A stretch of DNA of 64,000 bases from Dankookia rubra (GTDB lineage: Bacteria; Pseudomonadota; Alphaproteobacteria; Acetobacterales; Acetobacteraceae). This document shows, piece after piece, positions 55,748-63,887 of the stretch. The position numbers and the translations under genes were made by a program. Location of the stretch: contig NZ_SMSJ01000028.1 in the NCBI RefSeq assembly GCF_004355005.1, positions 1 to 64,000 of the forward strand. The letters run 5' to 3'. Position 1 is the first letter of the stretch; each line of letters opens with the position of its first letter. A model generated the notes under the pieces. It saw only the letters and a program-made list of their open reading frames with translations. It searched no databases and had not been told where the DNA came from.

Positions 55748-57213
55748 GCCGCCCGCCGCTGGCGATGCAGCTGGGCGGAGAAGGGACCGCTCTCGCGGTA
55801 CAGCGGGTAGAGCTTGCCGACCAGCTGGTCGGCAAGCCGCGCATCGAACCAGGCCGGACCGCCGGCGCGTGCCTCGTCCTCCGGCCGCAGCCGCACCCGC
55901 CGGGCGCCCTCCCGCGGCGCGTCCAGCAGCAGCGGGTCATGCCGCGCGCGCAAGCGGCGCACGCCGCGCCAGCCGATGCGGTGGTAGCTCATCGTCTCGC
56001 TCTCGAGGCCGGGGACGATGGCCTTCACCACCTTGACCCGACCCTCGGCGGGCGAGCAATCCACCACCAGCGGCTCCAGCCCCTCCGCCGCGAGCCGGTC
56101 CGTCAGCAGCCGCAACCGGTCGCCGGAGTCCGCCATGGCGCTGGCCGGCACGGTGGGCAGGTCGGACAGCCGCACGCGCCTCCGCTCGGCGAAGACACTG
56201 CCGGAAAGCCGCCGGCGCAGCTCCGCCGCGTCCTGACCGACCCATTCGGCCATCGCATCCAGCGCGCGGTTCTCCTCCTCTTCCAGCATGGCCACGGCCA
56301 TCTGACGCTCGACATAGTCGCGCGGCAGCGCGGCGGTGATCGCCTCGATCGGCCCGTGCGTCGCCGCCTTGCGCGACCGGCTGCCGCAGAACTCCAGCAA
56401 GGCCTTCCGGAGCGACCGCGCGCGGTCGGGATGCGAAGCCTCGCCGCAGCTCGTCACCTGGATCGGCACGGTCGGGTCGCCATGGTCGTCGCCGACCACA
56501 TAGAGGTTGGGAATGCCGAAATCGGTGCAGGCGAGCTTGACCTTCACTGCGATGCCGAGGCTGCGCAGGTGCTCCAGCAGCGCGGCGACCTCCGGTTCCT
56601 CCACCGCATCCAGCTCGATCGCCACGCCCTGGTCCAGGGCGCGGTAGGTGACGACGTTGCCGTCGCGCTGCAGCAGCTCCATCAGCCCGTGCGCGATGGC
56701 ATGCGGCAGGTCGAAGCCGGCGCCGAGACCGTTGGTGATGGGCGTGATCAGCCGCGGCTTGTCCTCGCCAAGCTGATAGGGATAGGCGGCGACCCATTCG
56801 CGCGGCACCAGCACCGGCTCGCCGGAAAGGCGATGCGCCGTGACCCAGGACAGCGGCATCTCCGGCGAATAGGGGCTGCCTGCGGGTAGGCAGAGCGTCA
56901 AGGGGTCGACGATGCCGGTCGTGCCGTGCTGCCGGGACAGCTCGGCATAGGAACCGACGATGCGCTCCGCCCGCTTCAGCCAGCCATGGACATGCACTTC
57001 CTCGCACAGCTCGCCGAGCGCGCCGACCTCCGCCTCGATCGGCTCGAAGCCGTAGCCATAGCCGATGGTCGCCGGCTCGTCCGGCAGGATCAGGTTGGCC
57101 TGGATCACGGGAATGCCGATGCGGTCCAGCATGTCGACGCGAAAGACCGAGACATGGCCCCGCGCGGGCATCGACTCACGGAAGGCCTTGGCGACGTCGT
57201 GCAGGTCGGTCAT
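55744..57213 (-). CDS. YcaO-family ATP-dependent enzyme
   Basis: A 489-residue YcaO-domain protein. YcaO enzymes use ATP to phosphorylate an amide carbonyl, giving azolines, thioamides or amidines. The ATP/Mg region is recognisable as GFEPIEAEVGALGELCEEVH (56-73), TNGLGAGFDLPHAIAHGLME (160-179) and HPDRARSLRKALLEFCGSRS (261-280). The second Glu of the usual ExxERD is Gln (ELLQRD, 179-184), as in some non-RiPP YcaO groups. No TfuA, dehydrogenase or precursor peptide is found nearby, so the substrate is probably not a ribosomal peptide. A C-terminal extension after about 400 may bind the substrate. ATGA overlaps both sides. Confidence 0.83.
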   Translation of the reverse strand: MTDLHDVAKAFRESMPARGHVSVFRVDMLDRIGIPVIQANLILPDEPATIGYGYGFEPIEAEVGALGELCEEVHVHGWLKRAERIVGSYAELSRQHGTTGIVDPLTLCLPAGSPYSPEMPLSWVTAHRLSGEPVLVPREWVAAYPYQLGEDKPRLITPITNGLGAGFDLPHAIAHGLMELLQRDGNVVTYRALDQGVAIELDAVEEPEVAALLEHLRSLGIAVKVKLACTDFGIPNLYVVGDDHGDPTVPIQVTSCGEASHPDRARSLRKALLEFCGSRSRKAATHGPIEAITAALPRDYVERQMAVAMLEEEENRALDAMAEWVGQDAAELRRRLSGSVFAERRRVRLSDLPTVPASAMADSGDRLRLLTDRLAAEGLEPLVVDCSPAEGRVKVVKAIVPGLESETMSYHRIGWRGVRRLRARHDPLLLDAPREGARRVRLRPEDEARAGGPAWFDARLADQLVGKLYPLYRESGPFSAQLHRQRRAA

Positions 57214-58055
57214 GGCGCGGGGCTCCTGCGCAGCTCGGAAAGGGGGATGTGGCGGACCTCCGGCGGGCCGCGCAGCTGATCGTCCAGCACCGCGAGCGCG
57301 ATGTCCCGGCCGATGCCGGGCGCGTGCTCGAAGGGCGTGCAGACGGTGTCGAAGTCGAGGTCCGCGATCACCGCGCGGTAGCGGCGAACCTCTCCGGGCG
57401 TCAGCGGGATGTTCTTGTGGAAGGCCTTGTGGGTGGAGACCGCCAGACTGTTGCCGGCGGCGTCCTGGTCCACTTTGAACGCGTCGCCGCAGAACAGGAT
57501 GCGCCGCCCCGCGTCGTGCAGCACGGCCTGACCTTCGTAATGGCCGCCGACTTGATGCAGCGTCAGCCCAGGCCGCAGCTCCAGCGCCTCGTCATAGGGG
57601 CGGGTCACCCGGAAGGCCTTGGTCAGCCATAGGTCTTCCTTCTGGATTGCCAGCACCTCCGGCCGGAACACGTCCTGCAGCTGCCACAGCGCGCCGTAGC
57701 CGTGCACGTGGGAGGCCGCGAGGAAGCGGATGCCGCCGAGACGCTCGATCTCGGCCAACATGTCATCGGTGTAGAAGGGCGCCGCCTCGAAGGCGACATT
57801 TCCCTCGGGATGCAGCAGCAGCCAGCCGGTGCCGTTCAGCCCGTGCGGCGGTGTGGTGGAAAAGGCAACCATGTCGCGCCCGAGCTGCCGCCAGTGACCC
57901 TGCAGCATGGGGCGCACCGCCTCGGCCGTCAGGAACCGCCAGCCATCCTCCGGCAGGTCGTTGCGGGTGTCGGTGCAGACCGGACAGTCGGGCGGCGGCG
58001 CGAAATAGCGCTGCCAATGGCCGCAATTGGCGCAGCTATAAAGCTTCAAGGGCAT
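57210..58055 (-). CDS. Zinc-ribbon MBL-fold protein with altered metal motif
   Basis: A 281-residue protein. A four-Cys zinc ribbon (Cys8, Cys11, Cys24, Cys27: CANCGHW … CPVCTD) precedes a metallo-beta-lactamase fold. The canonical HxHxDH is changed to ASHVHGYGALW, keeping two His and losing the Asp and last His. Downstream ligands are seen in GGHYEGQAVLHD and LFCGDAFK. This suggests a mononuclear or changed metal site. It overlaps YcaO by four bases and the oxidoreductase by ten. It might hydrolyse or oxidise a pathway intermediate. Flavodiiron and lactonase activity are both unproven. Confidence 0.75.
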   Translation of the reverse strand: MPLKLYSCANCGHWQRYFAPPPDCPVCTDTRNDLPEDGWRFLTAEAVRPMLQGHWRQLGRDMVAFSTTPPHGLNGTGWLLLHPEGNVAFEAAPFYTDDMLAEIERLGGIRFLAASHVHGYGALWQLQDVFRPEVLAIQKEDLWLTKAFRVTRPYDEALELRPGLTLHQVGGHYEGQAVLHDAGRRILFCGDAFKVDQDAAGNSLAVSTHKAFHKNIPLTPGEVRRYRAVIADLDFDTVCTPFEHAPGIGRDIALAVLDDQLRGPPEVRHIPLSELRRSPAP

Positions 58056-59101
58056 CCGGCGACCTCATCGGGATGGGCCCGCGGCCGCGCCGAGGCATAG
58101 GCACGGTCCAGCAGACGCATGGTATGGACGTCGCGCTCCAGGGAGAAAGCGGCGGCGTCCCCACTGCCCCGCAGCCATTGCTCGAAGGCAGCCATCTGCC
58201 GCGCGAAGGGCGAGGCGCCGGCGTCCGGAACGGGCAGCGGCGCGCGCAGGCCGAGCCGGCCATCGATCCGCCAGACCCGGCCGCCCGCGGTCTGGCCCAT
58301 GGTCCGCTCGGCGAGCAATTGCCCGGTGCTGCCCAGCACCTCGAGACGCCGGCGCGGCAGGGCCTCCGGGCAGTTATAGGCGACGTGCAACTGCACCAGG
58401 ACACCGGCCGCCGTGCGGCCGATCAGCAGCGCGCCGTCGTCCACAGCATAGTCCTGCACCTGGCGCTGGGTCAGCGCGGCAATGTCCACCACCGGCTCCC
58501 CCAGCAGGAACTCCGCCAGGTCGATTCCATGCGGCGCCAAGTCCATCAGCGCGCCGCCACCCGCCCGTGCCGGGTCCGCCCGCCAGTTGTCGCCGGCCCA
58601 TCCCGCGTCCACCCAGCAGGCATAGGCGATGCGGATCGCCGTCACGCAGCCGATGGCGCCGGCCACGATGGCCTCGCGCATGGCCTGGTGCGACGGATGG
58701 TGGCGCTGATCGAAGGCGGTGCCGAAGGAAATGCCGGCGCGGCGCACCGCTGCAGCCATGGCCTCGGCCTCGGCGAGCGTGGTCGCCATCGGCTTCTCAC
58801 ACAGCACCGGCTTGCCGAAGGCGGCCGCCGCTTCGACCGCCGCGCGGTGCAGGTGGTTCGGTGTCGCCACATACACCGCCTGCACCGCCGGGTCCTCCAG
58901 CAACGAGCGCATATCGGCTTCCGCGCGCGCCCCGAGCGCTGTTGCCCGGCGCCGTGCCCGCGCATCCGGGTCGGCGACCGCCACCAGCCGCCCGCCCGCG
59001 TTCAGCAGGCCGGGCACCGCATAGTCTTGCGCCACCCAGCCGAAGCCGATGACACCCCATCCGAGGCCGGTCGTGGTGGCGAGTGCGTCCAGCATCCTCA
59101 C
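58046..59101 (-). CDS. Gfo/Idh/MocA family oxidoreductase
   Basis: A 351-residue NAD(P)-dependent dehydrogenase. The Rossmann motif is GWGVIGFGWVAQDYAVPGLL, and the conserved Lys of the EKP motif is in VLCEKPMATTLAEAEAM. The C-terminal alpha/beta domain includes GGGALMDLAPHGIDLAEFLL with the catalytic Asp-x3-His. The family includes inositol 2-dehydrogenase (IolG) and sugar dehydrogenases, which fits an operon led by inositol-phosphate synthase. It overlaps the methyltransferase gene by four bases and the MBL gene by ten. Confidence 0.88.
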   Translation of the reverse strand: MRMLDALATTTGLGWGVIGFGWVAQDYAVPGLLNAGGRLVAVADPDARARRRATALGARAEADMRSLLEDPAVQAVYVATPNHLHRAAVEAAAAFGKPVLCEKPMATTLAEAEAMAAAVRRAGISFGTAFDQRHHPSHQAMREAIVAGAIGCVTAIRIAYACWVDAGWAGDNWRADPARAGGGALMDLAPHGIDLAEFLLGEPVVDIAALTQRQVQDYAVDDGALLIGRTAAGVLVQLHVAYNCPEALPRRRLEVLGSTGQLLAERTMGQTAGGRVWRIDGRLGLRAPLPVPDAGASPFARQMAAFEQWLRGSGDAAAFSLERDVHTMRLLDRAYASARPRAHPDEVAGCP

Positions 59102-60204
59102 CAGCGCTCCGGCAGGTCGACCAGCTCGCGCCGCCGCGCGGCCCCGGCCGTTGCACCGTCCAGCACTGCAAGCGGCGGCACTTGGCTGGCGAGCGGGTAG
59201 GTGGCGTGTAAGCCGTACTCGCGTCCATACCGCTCCGACGGCCAGGCTATTCGGCCGTCCGCGCCGTAAAGCGGATTGCGTCGCAGCGCCGTGCCGGGTG
59301 GCGGCAGGGCCAGTACTCCGGGGCTTGGCCGCGCCGCCGCAAGGCCCGGGCCGGCGACCGCGGCGAATGCCTCCGCGTCCCGCAACACGGCGGCCTGCGC
59401 CGACCGCGGCGCGCGGTCGGCGGCGAGCGCGCAGGTCAGCTCGGCATCGTCGTACAGCACGGCGTCGGGCAGCAGGGCGGCCATCTCGGCCGCGCTGACC
59501 GCGGCACCGGCCGAGAAGTTCGCCGATTCCCGGTTATGGACATGCCCGATGGCCAACAGGCCGCGGTCCGGTTCGAGCAGCGCCCGCAAATGGGCCAGGA
59601 TCGCCGCCTTCGGCTCGAGGAAGTAGAAGGCGTCGTGGCAGGCCACCAGGTCGAACAGCCCGAGCGGCGGCCATTCCTGCGCCGCATCCAGGCAGAGCAG
59701 CCGCGCCTCCGGGCAAACCCAGTGTCGCGCGACCCACAGCTTGGCGAAGACCACATCGGTGCCGGTCACCGCCGCGCCGCGGCGCGAGAGTTCCCGCAGG
59801 TGGTGGCCGATGCCGCAGGCCAGTTCGAAAGCGCTGCGGGGCGCGGTCCAATGCGCCTCGACCAGCGCGAGGCCGGCCAGGAAGGTCGGGTCGGACCAGC
59901 GGTGCGCGAAATAATCTGCGACTGACCCCCAGGCCAGCAGCGCCATGGCATCGCGCAGGCTCAGCTGCGGACGGTCCCTCACCAGGTGCCGCAAGGCCAA
60001 GGGATCGGCGGTCGGGCCGCGCCACCAATCGTCCTGGTCGGCCAGCAACAGCACCAAGGCTGCCTCGGGATCGTTGGCGTCGAGTGCGTCGAGTGCGGCG
60101 TTTGCCAATGCTTCGCGGCCGGCGCGCAGGAAGGGGATGCCGTCCGGCGCCGGCCAGCGGCGGCCTGCGGCGTCGCGGACGGAATGCGGGGTGTCCGGGA
60201 TCAC
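59098..60204 (-). CDS. Class I SAM-dependent methyltransferase
   Basis: A 368-residue methyltransferase-like protein. The SAM site is AFELACGIGHHLRELSRRG followed by TGTDVVFAKLW, and motif II/III regions are LLCLDAAQEWPPLGLFDLVA and LEPDRGLLAIGHVHN. The N-terminal 110 residues are an extra helical region containing LALRHLVRDRPQLSLRDAM. The C-terminal part (after about 290) with ALRRNPLYGADGRIAWPSER may bind the acceptor. O- or N-methylation of the operon's product is inferred. ATGA overlaps both neighbours. Confidence 0.78.
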   Translation of the reverse strand: MIPDTPHSVRDAAGRRWPAPDGIPFLRAGREALANAALDALDANDPEAALVLLLADQDDWWRGPTADPLALRHLVRDRPQLSLRDAMALLAWGSVADYFAHRWSDPTFLAGLALVEAHWTAPRSAFELACGIGHHLRELSRRGAAVTGTDVVFAKLWVARHWVCPEARLLCLDAAQEWPPLGLFDLVACHDAFYFLEPKAAILAHLRALLEPDRGLLAIGHVHNRESANFSAGAAVSAAEMAALLPDAVLYDDAELTCALAADRAPRSAQAAVLRDAEAFAAVAGPGLAAARPSPGVLALPPPGTALRRNPLYGADGRIAWPSERYGREYGLHATYPLASQVPPLAVLDGATAGAARRRELVDLPERW

Positions 60205-61157
60205 GCGGCCACCCCGCCGCGCGCCTCCGGCGGCTCAGCCATCAGCCCGAAGCGTGCCAGCACCGCATCCTGGAAGGTCCTGGTCGGGCCGGCATGTACC
60301 AGTTCCATCTGCCGCAACACGAAATCCATCGTGGTGCCGGCAGCGCGGAGGTGATGTTCCACCTGAAGTACGCGGTCGAGCGTGTCCGCCGCATGGAAGG
60401 CGCGACCTTCCGGCGTCGCGGCATCGGGGATGATCCGTAGCGCCGCCTGGACGCGGTTGCGCGGTATGGGGTCCAGTTCCTGCAACGCAAGCGCCGTCGC
60501 GCGCGTGAAGGCGGGTTGCAGCCATTCACCCAGCAGCATCTCCCCCGCGAATCCGGAATCGGGCAGCAGCGCGTTGTGCAGATGGTGCGCCAGGCCTGCC
60601 AGAAACACCGTCTCCGAACCGGCATCCCAAGTTGGCGCGAGCAACGCGCCGATCACCGCGACCACCAGGCAGTGCTCGGCATGGCTCTCCGGCGGCTCCA
60701 GCATCAGGCGCCCACGCTCCGGGTGCGTCGCGCCGGCACGCGGCTGCGCGGCGAGGCGTGCAACGAAGGCCGGAGGCGATGTTGAAACGGCAGCGGGCTC
60801 CGCCCGCGCCTCGCCTGCCAGCCACGCGCGTGTCGCCATGTCGAGCGGAACAATCGCCTGCGCCAGCGCAGCGCCCTGGATGCGGCCTACTTCCGCCGGT
60901 GGGACGCCTGCCTGACCCAGGGTGCCGGCATCCAGATCACCCAGGCGCGTGGCGATCAGCGCCGCCCGCACCGTATCGCGTGCGACGGCGTCGGGGTGGC
61001 CGCCTGCGGCGATCCGGGTCCAGGCTGCCGCGAACATGCGTTCGGCGATCGATCCCGCGCGGCCGGCCGAGCGGATTCGCTTAAGGTCGCCGAGCGCACG
61101 GCACAGCGGCAGCAATGCCGGCGGCGCCCGCCTGCCTTCCTCGGCTGCCGAATTCAT
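60201..61157 (-). CDS. HD-like hydrolase family protein
   Basis: A 318-residue helical protein. The HD-type signature is spread over HAEHCLVVAVIGALL (His159, His162) and GLAHHLHNALLPDSG (191-200), with AFHAADTLDRVLQVEHHL further on. The canonical HD doublet is HH here, a form seen in HD-related phosphohydrolases. It may remove a phosphate, for example from inositol phosphate or a later intermediate. The ATG at 61157 overlaps the Ino1 stop by four bases; the longer frame from 61193 lies inside ino1. Family assignment is moderate. Confidence 0.65.
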   Translation of the reverse strand: MNSAAEEGRRAPPALLPLCRALGDLKRIRSAGRAGSIAERMFAAAWTRIAAGGHPDAVARDTVRAALIATRLGDLDAGTLGQAGVPPAEVGRIQGAALAQAIVPLDMATRAWLAGEARAEPAAVSTSPPAFVARLAAQPRAGATHPERGRLMLEPPESHAEHCLVVAVIGALLAPTWDAGSETVFLAGLAHHLHNALLPDSGFAGEMLLGEWLQPAFTRATALALQELDPIPRNRVQAALRIIPDAATPEGRAFHAADTLDRVLQVEHHLRAAGTTMDFVLRQMELVHAGPTRTFQDAVLARFGLMAEPPEARGGVAA

Positions 61158-62365
61158 TCGGCGGCGGCTGCCGGCACCGGCAGACCGAGCCACTCGGCGA
61201 GCATGCGTTCCTGGGTGTGGAAGGCATGTTCCGGCGCGCGGCCTTGCGCGGTCATCGGCGCCTTGAAGAACAGGCTGAGCTGTTCCTGCGGCCCGGCCTC
61301 ACCGCGCTGTTTCGCCAGGTCCAGCACCCGGGCGATCTCCAGCGCCAAGGGTGCGGCGAGAATGCTGTCCTTGCAGAGGAAGTTCACCTTCAGCTGCATG
61401 CGATGGCCAAGAAAGCCAGAGATGTCGATGTTGTCCCAGGCCTCCTTGTCGTCGCCGCGCGGGCGATAGTAGCGGATGTCGACGATGTGGTCTTCGACCC
61501 GGTAGCCGAGGATGCTGTCCAGCACGCTGCCCTTGGTGCCGAGCTTCGACTTCAGGCTGTCCGGATCCTCGAGCGCCTGGCCGTCGCGGTTGCCGAGGAT
61601 GTTGGTCGAGAACCAGCCGTCGACATGCAGCGCCCGCGCCCGCAGAGCCGGTGCCAGCACGGTCTTCATCAAGGTCTGGCCGGTCTTGCCGTCCTTGCCG
61701 GCGACCGGCACGCCGCCGCGCCGCGCCAGCTCGGCCAGCGCCGGTGCATCGGCGGCGACGGAGGGGGTGAAGTTGCCGTAAGGCACGCCTGCTTCGATCG
61801 CCGCGGCGGCATAGAGCATGGCGGGGCCGATCGAGAGGTCATCCTCCGCGATGGCGCGGGCGAAAGCTTCCGGGGTGCGCAGGGCCGGGGCATCCGCCGG
61901 CGTGCGCTCGGTCGAGGCGAGGTTGATCATCACCACGTCGTCGATGTCGTTCGCCGCCTTGAAGCGCCGCAGGTCGTCGATAATGGCATCGATTGCCGCG
62001 CGATGGCCTTTCGCCTCCCGCATGTTGGCACCTTCGATGCGGCGGCAGAAGGCGCTGCTGGCGACCGCAGGCCAGGGCCGGATCGCTGCCAGCGCAGGCG
62101 AGGTGTCTTCGAGCTGGTTGTCATTCAGCACGCGATGTTCGGCAGCCGCATCGGCGAGGTTCTGGCCGTTCAGGTCCCAACCGCCAAATACGAGGTCCTC
62201 GTAGCCCACAAGTCCGGGGACCGAGATGCCGGCGAGGGGCAGGCCGCTCATTTGATTGGTGCCGCGCTTCAGGATTTCCACGCCCGCTGCTGCCGTGGTT
62301 GCAACCGCGCCGCCGAGGCCTATCACTGCCACGCCAACCCGGCGCCGCTTCGAAGCTGCTGGCAT
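61154..62365 (-). CDS. ino1: Inositol-3-phosphate synthase family protein
   Basis: A 403-residue member of the myo-inositol-1(3)-phosphate synthase family, which makes inositol phosphate from glucose 6-phosphate with NAD+. The dinucleotide motif is VAVIGLGGAVATTAAAGVE. Other conserved stretches include GWDLNGQNLADAA, VVMINLASTE, GNFTPSVAADAPAL, GKDGKTGQTLMKTVLAPALR, STNILGNRDG and MQLKVNFLCKDSILAAPLAL, all typical. GGGAGAG lies just upstream of the ATG. It opens the 11-gene overlapping operon, which puts an inositol skeleton at the head of the pathway. In bacteria such genes otherwise serve mycothiol, phosphatidylinositol or compatible-solute synthesis. Confidence 0.9.
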   Translation of the reverse strand: MPAASKRRRVGVAVIGLGGAVATTAAAGVEILKRGTNQMSGLPLAGISVPGLVGYEDLVFGGWDLNGQNLADAAAEHRVLNDNQLEDTSPALAAIRPWPAVASSAFCRRIEGANMREAKGHRAAIDAIIDDLRRFKAANDIDDVVMINLASTERTPADAPALRTPEAFARAIAEDDLSIGPAMLYAAAAIEAGVPYGNFTPSVAADAPALAELARRGGVPVAGKDGKTGQTLMKTVLAPALRARALHVDGWFSTNILGNRDGQALEDPDSLKSKLGTKGSVLDSILGYRVEDHIVDIRYYRPRGDDKEAWDNIDISGFLGHRMQLKVNFLCKDSILAAPLALEIARVLDLAKQRGEAGPQEQLSLFFKAPMTAQGRAPEHAFHTQERMLAEWLGLPVPAAAAE

Positions 62366-62534
62366 CTCTCTCCCACCGTCACTGTTCGTTGGGGAAGCTC
62401 ATGCCGGACGCGGAAATCGCCAGAGTGGCATTCGATCACGTATACCGGAGATTTCCCGGCTGCACGGCTGGCATGCAAATCGAAATAAGCAAATTTATAA
62501 CTGCACCAAAATAGTTTTCGGTCGAGTGCGATAG
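62366..62534 (-). promoter_or_regulatory. Upstream region of the ino1 operon
   Basis: This 169-base gap follows the MFS stop and precedes ino1. It contains an AT-rich segment (about 62475-62515: AAATAAGCAAATTTATAAC), unusual for this genome and suitable for a promoter. Close to the start is a strong purine-rich ribosome site (GTGGGAGAGAG). No riboswitch or clear palindrome was recognised. The exact -35/-10 pair is not certain. Confidence 0.45.
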
Positions 62535-63887
62535 TCACGAATTTTTTGATTGAACAAACAACCGCTCCGGCCGGGTCGACACCATCGCGCAGACGGCGAA
62601 TATCGCCGCGGATCCGAGCACGGTCTGCCAAGGCCGCAGCACTGCACCGATGGGCCCCGATGCCGCAGCGCCGAGTGCGCTGCCGAGATTGAGCGCTGCC
62701 ATGAACAGCGCGAAACGCGTCGCAGCGGCGGGGCCGCGACTGGCCTGCATCACGGCGGGCGCCAATGCGACGAAGACCAACGCCGGCACGATGCTGGTCA
62801 GCGCCATGGCCAGGGCCGCGGCGGAGCCGGTGGGAGGGGCCAGCAGCAGCAGCGCGCTGCCGCCATAGGCGGCGGCGCAGACCCAGAACAGCACGACGAG
62901 GGTGCGGTAGGGACCCACTCGGTCCGACCACCAGCCGATGGACAGCGCTCCGAGTGTCCCGCCCAGGATGGCGAGGCCGCCCTGCAGCCGTGACAGGGCG
63001 GCCGGATCCCAGCCGCCTACCTGGATCATCTCCACCGCAAGGCGCACACCGAAGACCGAGGTGGCGAATTCTTCAACGACGCAGAGCGTGATCAGGGCCA
63101 GCGCCGCCGGCTGCCGCATCATCGAGAAGAGACGCCACAAGAGTCGCAGCAACCTGACACGGGATGGCTCTGCCACCTGCGCGCCGATGAAAGGCCGTTG
63201 CCGAAGCGACAGCAGATCGTCACCAGGCAACTCGAGGACCGTCAGCGGCACCCAGGCCAGGGAAGCGGCAAGCAGCAGCAGCAAGCCGGCCGTGCCCGGC
63301 AGGCCGATGGCCGGAATCGCCCAGGCAAATGTCGTGGCGCCGAGCGCCGTGCCGGCGACGAAGCCGGTGCGCGTCAAGGCCGTCGCCTGGCCGAGCCGAT
63401 CCGCTGGCGTGCGGTCGATGATCATCGCGTCCATCGCGGTGTCGAGCAGCGCGGCGCAGGCGCTGTGCACCATCAGGATCGCGCCCAGCCAGGGCATCGC
63501 CCCGAGGCCGTCGCCGGCCAGCGGTAGCAGTCCCAGGCACCCGAGGGCGGCGGCCTGCGCCAGCACGATCCAGAACCGCCGCCGGCCCATCCGGAACCGG
63601 CCGAAGCCATCGACCACCGGACCCCACAACGGCTGCAAGGCCCAGGGCAGGCCGATCATGGCCATGAGCGCGCCGATCGCTCCGGCCGAGGCGCCGATGG
63701 CGGCGAGATGATTCGGCAGGGCCGTCAGGCCAAAGCCTGCAACCAAGCCCTGATAGGAATAGACCGCCAGGATCGTTCGCAGTCGCCAATCCGGTCGAGT
63801 GAAGTCCCGCCGCCCGACGATTGCGGAGTCGCTCAAGCGCCCGGTCCCTACCACATCCGGCGCCGGTGATGCCGAATACACCAGCAT
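62535..63887 (-). CDS. AmpG/PAT-like MFS permease
   Basis: A 450-residue, 12-helix MFS transporter resembling the AmpG/acetyl-CoA-transporter-like (PAT) group, with LPNHLAAIGASAGAIGALMA, WALQPLWGPVVDGFGRFRMG and VVEEFATSVFGVRLAVEMI. The ATG at 63887 is preferred; a GTG at 63980 would add a 31-residue polar leader. Same strand and just upstream of the inositol operon, it is a good candidate exporter or importer of the pathway's product or precursor. The start of its transcript lies close to or beyond the window edge. Confidence 0.82.
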   Translation of the reverse strand: MLVYSASPAPDVVGTGRLSDSAIVGRRDFTRPDWRLRTILAVYSYQGLVAGFGLTALPNHLAAIGASAGAIGALMAMIGLPWALQPLWGPVVDGFGRFRMGRRRFWIVLAQAAALGCLGLLPLAGDGLGAMPWLGAILMVHSACAALLDTAMDAMIIDRTPADRLGQATALTRTGFVAGTALGATTFAWAIPAIGLPGTAGLLLLLAASLAWVPLTVLELPGDDLLSLRQRPFIGAQVAEPSRVRLLRLLWRLFSMMRQPAALALITLCVVEEFATSVFGVRLAVEMIQVGGWDPAALSRLQGGLAILGGTLGALSIGWWSDRVGPYRTLVVLFWVCAAAYGGSALLLLAPPTGSAAALAMALTSIVPALVFVALAPAVMQASRGPAAATRFALFMAALNLGSALGAAASGPIGAVLRPWQTVLGSAAIFAVCAMVSTRPERLFVQSKNS

